A stretch of 8,223 nt of DNA from Bacteroidota bacterium (lineage in GTDB: Bacteria > Bacteroidota > Bacteroidia > Bacteroidales > VadinHA17). The notes under the pieces were generated by a model. That model was not told where the DNA came from, did not search any database, and saw nothing but the letters and a program-made list of their open reading frames with translations. Shown one piece after another: positions 6,627-8,223 of this stretch. The position numbers were made by a program, and so were the translations under genes. The stretch covers positions 1-8,223 of the forward strand of contig JADFUQ010000062.1 in assembly GCA_015222065.1 (NCBI GenBank). The letters are read 5' to 3'. Numbering within the stretch: the first letter of the stretch is position 1; every line of letters starts with the position of its first letter.

Positions 6627-8151
6627 CCCTGTTATTTTTGTGTAAAATAAGTTTATTTTTTTTTAATCTTACTAAATTTTTCTTCCAGCCAATAGGATTT
6701 CTCCAGGTAATCCATATCTGTTTTATTCTAAGTAGTTCGATTTCTTCATAAAACTTAAGCCAGTAAAGGATAATTGGAAATAATAATAACAGAACAGACT
6801 TAATAATCAGCCTAAAAACAATATTCATAGGGTTAACTAGCTGAGATATAACAATCAGTATAATGCCAATAATCAGTATTTGAATAACTTTTTTTATTTC
6901 ATACGGGATAAAATAATGCTTTTGGGCATAATGGTATATTAATATGAAAAACAGAAACTGAGCAATTATTGTAGAAAATGCAGCTCCGTAATATCCCCAA
7001 ACAGGAATAGTTAGTAGATTCAATAGAAAATTTATGATTGTTACAGAAATAATAACCTTAGCGGTTATTTGTGTTTTTTTTGTAAGATTAATTCCGGTAA
7101 GAGAGACATCCCGGAGCATTCCAAAAAACATTGAAAATGCTAATAGAGGAATAATAGTAAATGCTTCCCAGTAATTAACATTAAAAGCAAGTGTTTTAAC
7201 GATTTCTTTACTAAAGAATGATAGTCCTAATACACAGATCATTAAACCAAAAGAAAAATAGGTCATTGATTTGGAATAAAAACGCTTATTATCAGGAGCA
7301 TTCATCATTTTGTAAATAGTTGGCTGAAGAGCCATCATAACAGAGGAAATGATAAAAACCCGTAATGTATTAGCAACTTTAAAACCCAGTGAATATATTC
7401 CTACTGCCTTGAGGTCGACAAGAAATCTAAGCATATACCGGTCAGTTACTGTTAAAATTATTCCTGCCAGTGATGTAACAATCAGAGGTGTACTGAAGGA
7501 TAACATTTCTCTAAGAATTCTTAATTCAAATTTTGGTTTAATATTCTTTAAGACATATTTAAAAGAGAACAGGAAGAAAACACCATTACCAATAAGTTGG
7601 GCTTCATAGATACCCTCTATCTTTTTACCCATGAATGCAATAAAATAAACAGTAAAAAGCAAGCTGGTTGATATTTTTAATACGGAAAGAAATGAGAAAA
7701 AAGAGGCTTTTTCCTGCAATCTGATCAGAGTATAAATGATGACTCCAAGTGCTTCTAAACAGGATACAATTATCATTAACATGAGGATATAGGAATAATC
7801 CATATTCTCAAATAACAGGACAGATAAATTTTGCCGGAAAATGCAAAGAGGAAACATTAAAAACAGAGAGAACAAAAAAACCACGATAAGAATTGTGAAA
7901 AAAATTGATTTTTGTTTGGATATTGTTTTTTTATCCCAATACCATCTGAAAAATGCATTATAAAGGCTCAGTCCAAATAGAGCGATTAAGATTTGAGAAG
8001 TTATTTCCAGGATCCCTAAAGTTCCATATTCGGATACTAATAGTTTTGAAGTGTATAATGGAATGAGAATAAATCCAACCAGTTTGGAAGAAACATTTCC
8101 AATACTATAGATTATTGTATTTTTTATTGTTGAACGTAATGTATTTAACAT
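6610..8151 (-). CDS. Oligosaccharide flippase family protein (Wzx/MATE-like)
   Basis: This 513-residue protein has about 14 predicted membrane helices, near residues 9-33, 42-65, 82-104, 119-142, 151-173, 184-203, 221-241, 258-279, 297-314, 331-348, 363-384, 388-409, 421-439 and 444-465. That count and length fit the polysaccharide biosynthesis/flippase families in the MOP superfamily. The opening (KNTIIYSIGNVSSKLVGFIL), the LIPLYTSKLLVSEYG stretch (29-43) and DRYMLRF...GIYSLGFKVA (237-260) are characteristic. Such proteins carry undecaprenyl-linked oligosaccharides across the inner membrane for O-antigen, capsule or exopolysaccharide assembly; the substrate cannot be read from sequence. A basic cytoplasmic-type tail follows the last helix (466-513), and an A9 run lies in its codons. 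The ATG at 8151 is chosen because the first helix follows directly. The gene starts 20 bp after the preceding partial gene and overlaps the YfhO-family gene, so all three are probably one operon. No wzy polymerase or glycosyltransferase cluster is visible here to name it as wzx. Confidence 0.92.
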   Translation of the reverse strand: MLNTLRSTIKNTIIYSIGNVSSKLVGFILIPLYTSKLLVSEYGTLGILEITSQILIALFGLSLYNAFFRWYWDKKTISKQKSIFFTILIVVFLFSLFLMFPLCIFRQNLSVLLFENMDYSYILMLMIIVSCLEALGVIIYTLIRLQEKASFFSFLSVLKISTSLLFTVYFIAFMGKKIEGIYEAQLIGNGVFFLFSFKYVLKNIKPKFELRILREMLSFSTPLIVTSLAGIILTVTDRYMLRFLVDLKAVGIYSLGFKVANTLRVFIISSVMMALQPTIYKMMNAPDNKRFYSKSMTYFSFGLMICVLGLSFFSKEIVKTLAFNVNYWEAFTIIPLLAFSMFFGMLRDVSLTGINLTKKTQITAKVIISVTIINFLLNLLTIPVWGYYGAAFSTIIAQFLFFILIYHYAQKHYFIPYEIKKVIQILIIGIILIVISQLVNPMNIVFRLIIKSVLLLLFPIILYWLKFYEEIELLRIKQIWITWRNPIGWKKNLVRLKKNKLILHKNNRDEANL

Positions 8152-8171
8152 TTGAAGATCAAAATTCCTGT

Positions 8172-8222
8172 CTATGGGTTTTTAACAAATAATTGCTTAA
8201 TGCTTTCATCATCCATGCCTGA
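8172..8222 (-). CDS. C-terminal tail of an unidentified gene, cut by the window edge
   Basis: On the minus strand an open frame enters from the window edge and reads SGMDDESIKQLFVKNP before a TAG at 8174-8172. The composition is plausible for a real protein end, an amphipathic helix followed by NP. The stop sits 20 bp before the flippase ATG, which fits an operon. Endings of the form D-x-x-I-x-x-L-x-x-x-NP occur in amidohydrolase/TatD-like metal-dependent hydrolases, but 16 residues are too few to assign a family. A chance open frame cannot be excluded. Confidence 0.5.
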   Translation of the reverse strand, partial: SGMDDESIKQLFVKNP

Positions 8223-8223
8223 C

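Noticed and set aside
7349..7609. 86-residue plus-strand open frame opposite the flippase gene
   Set aside because: It is antisense to helix-coding sequence that matches the flippase family, with no start context or homology signal of its own.
1..8223. Mobile element, phage or defence system
   Set aside because: No transposase, integrase, nuclease, toxin-antitoxin or terminal inverted repeats are seen; every gene fits envelope or secretion functions.

Overview
This window looks like ordinary chromosomal DNA from a member of the Bacteroidota. It is AT-rich. It carries a surface protein with a gliding-motility-type C-terminal secretion signal next to a PorP/SprF-family protein, and both belong to the type IX secretion system (T9SS), which is confined to this phylum. 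The genes also lack strong Shine-Dalgarno sequences, which is usual there. The order or genus cannot be fixed from this sequence.

Left half, plus strand (1-4036). The window opens inside a very large secreted protein whose 5' end lies outside. About 130 residues of PKD-like sequence are followed by nine tandem SprB-type repeats, each with one cysteine near its start and one near its end. The protein finishes with a type B T9SS sorting domain. After 55 bp comes a complete PorP/SprF-family gene, the usual outer-membrane partner of such adhesins. The pair probably forms a secretion and attachment unit that places a long repetitive adhesin on the cell surface.

Middle (4037-4124). The two transcription units converge here. 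The short gap holds a good inverted repeat that spans the stop codon of the PorP/SprF gene, then low-complexity 7-bp and 8-bp tandem repeats. The 8-bp repeats run into the last codons of the opposing gene.

Right half, minus strand (8222-4125, read right to left). The tail of an unidentified gene is followed after 20 bp by a 14-helix oligosaccharide flippase (Wzx/MATE-like). The flippase overlaps by 17 bp the start of an 833-residue YfhO-family membrane protein, a predicted GT-C-type glycosyltransferase. The arrangement suggests an operon in which one protein flips a lipid-linked sugar and the next uses such a substrate on the outer side of the inner membrane. The substrate is unknown.

I found no RNA genes, CRISPR arrays, insertion sequences, phage genes or defence systems. 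No clearly new system is evident. The points most worth a second look are the repeat architecture of the adhesin, the overlapping flippase/YfhO pair with an A9 tract just before the overlap, and the structured convergent intergenic region.
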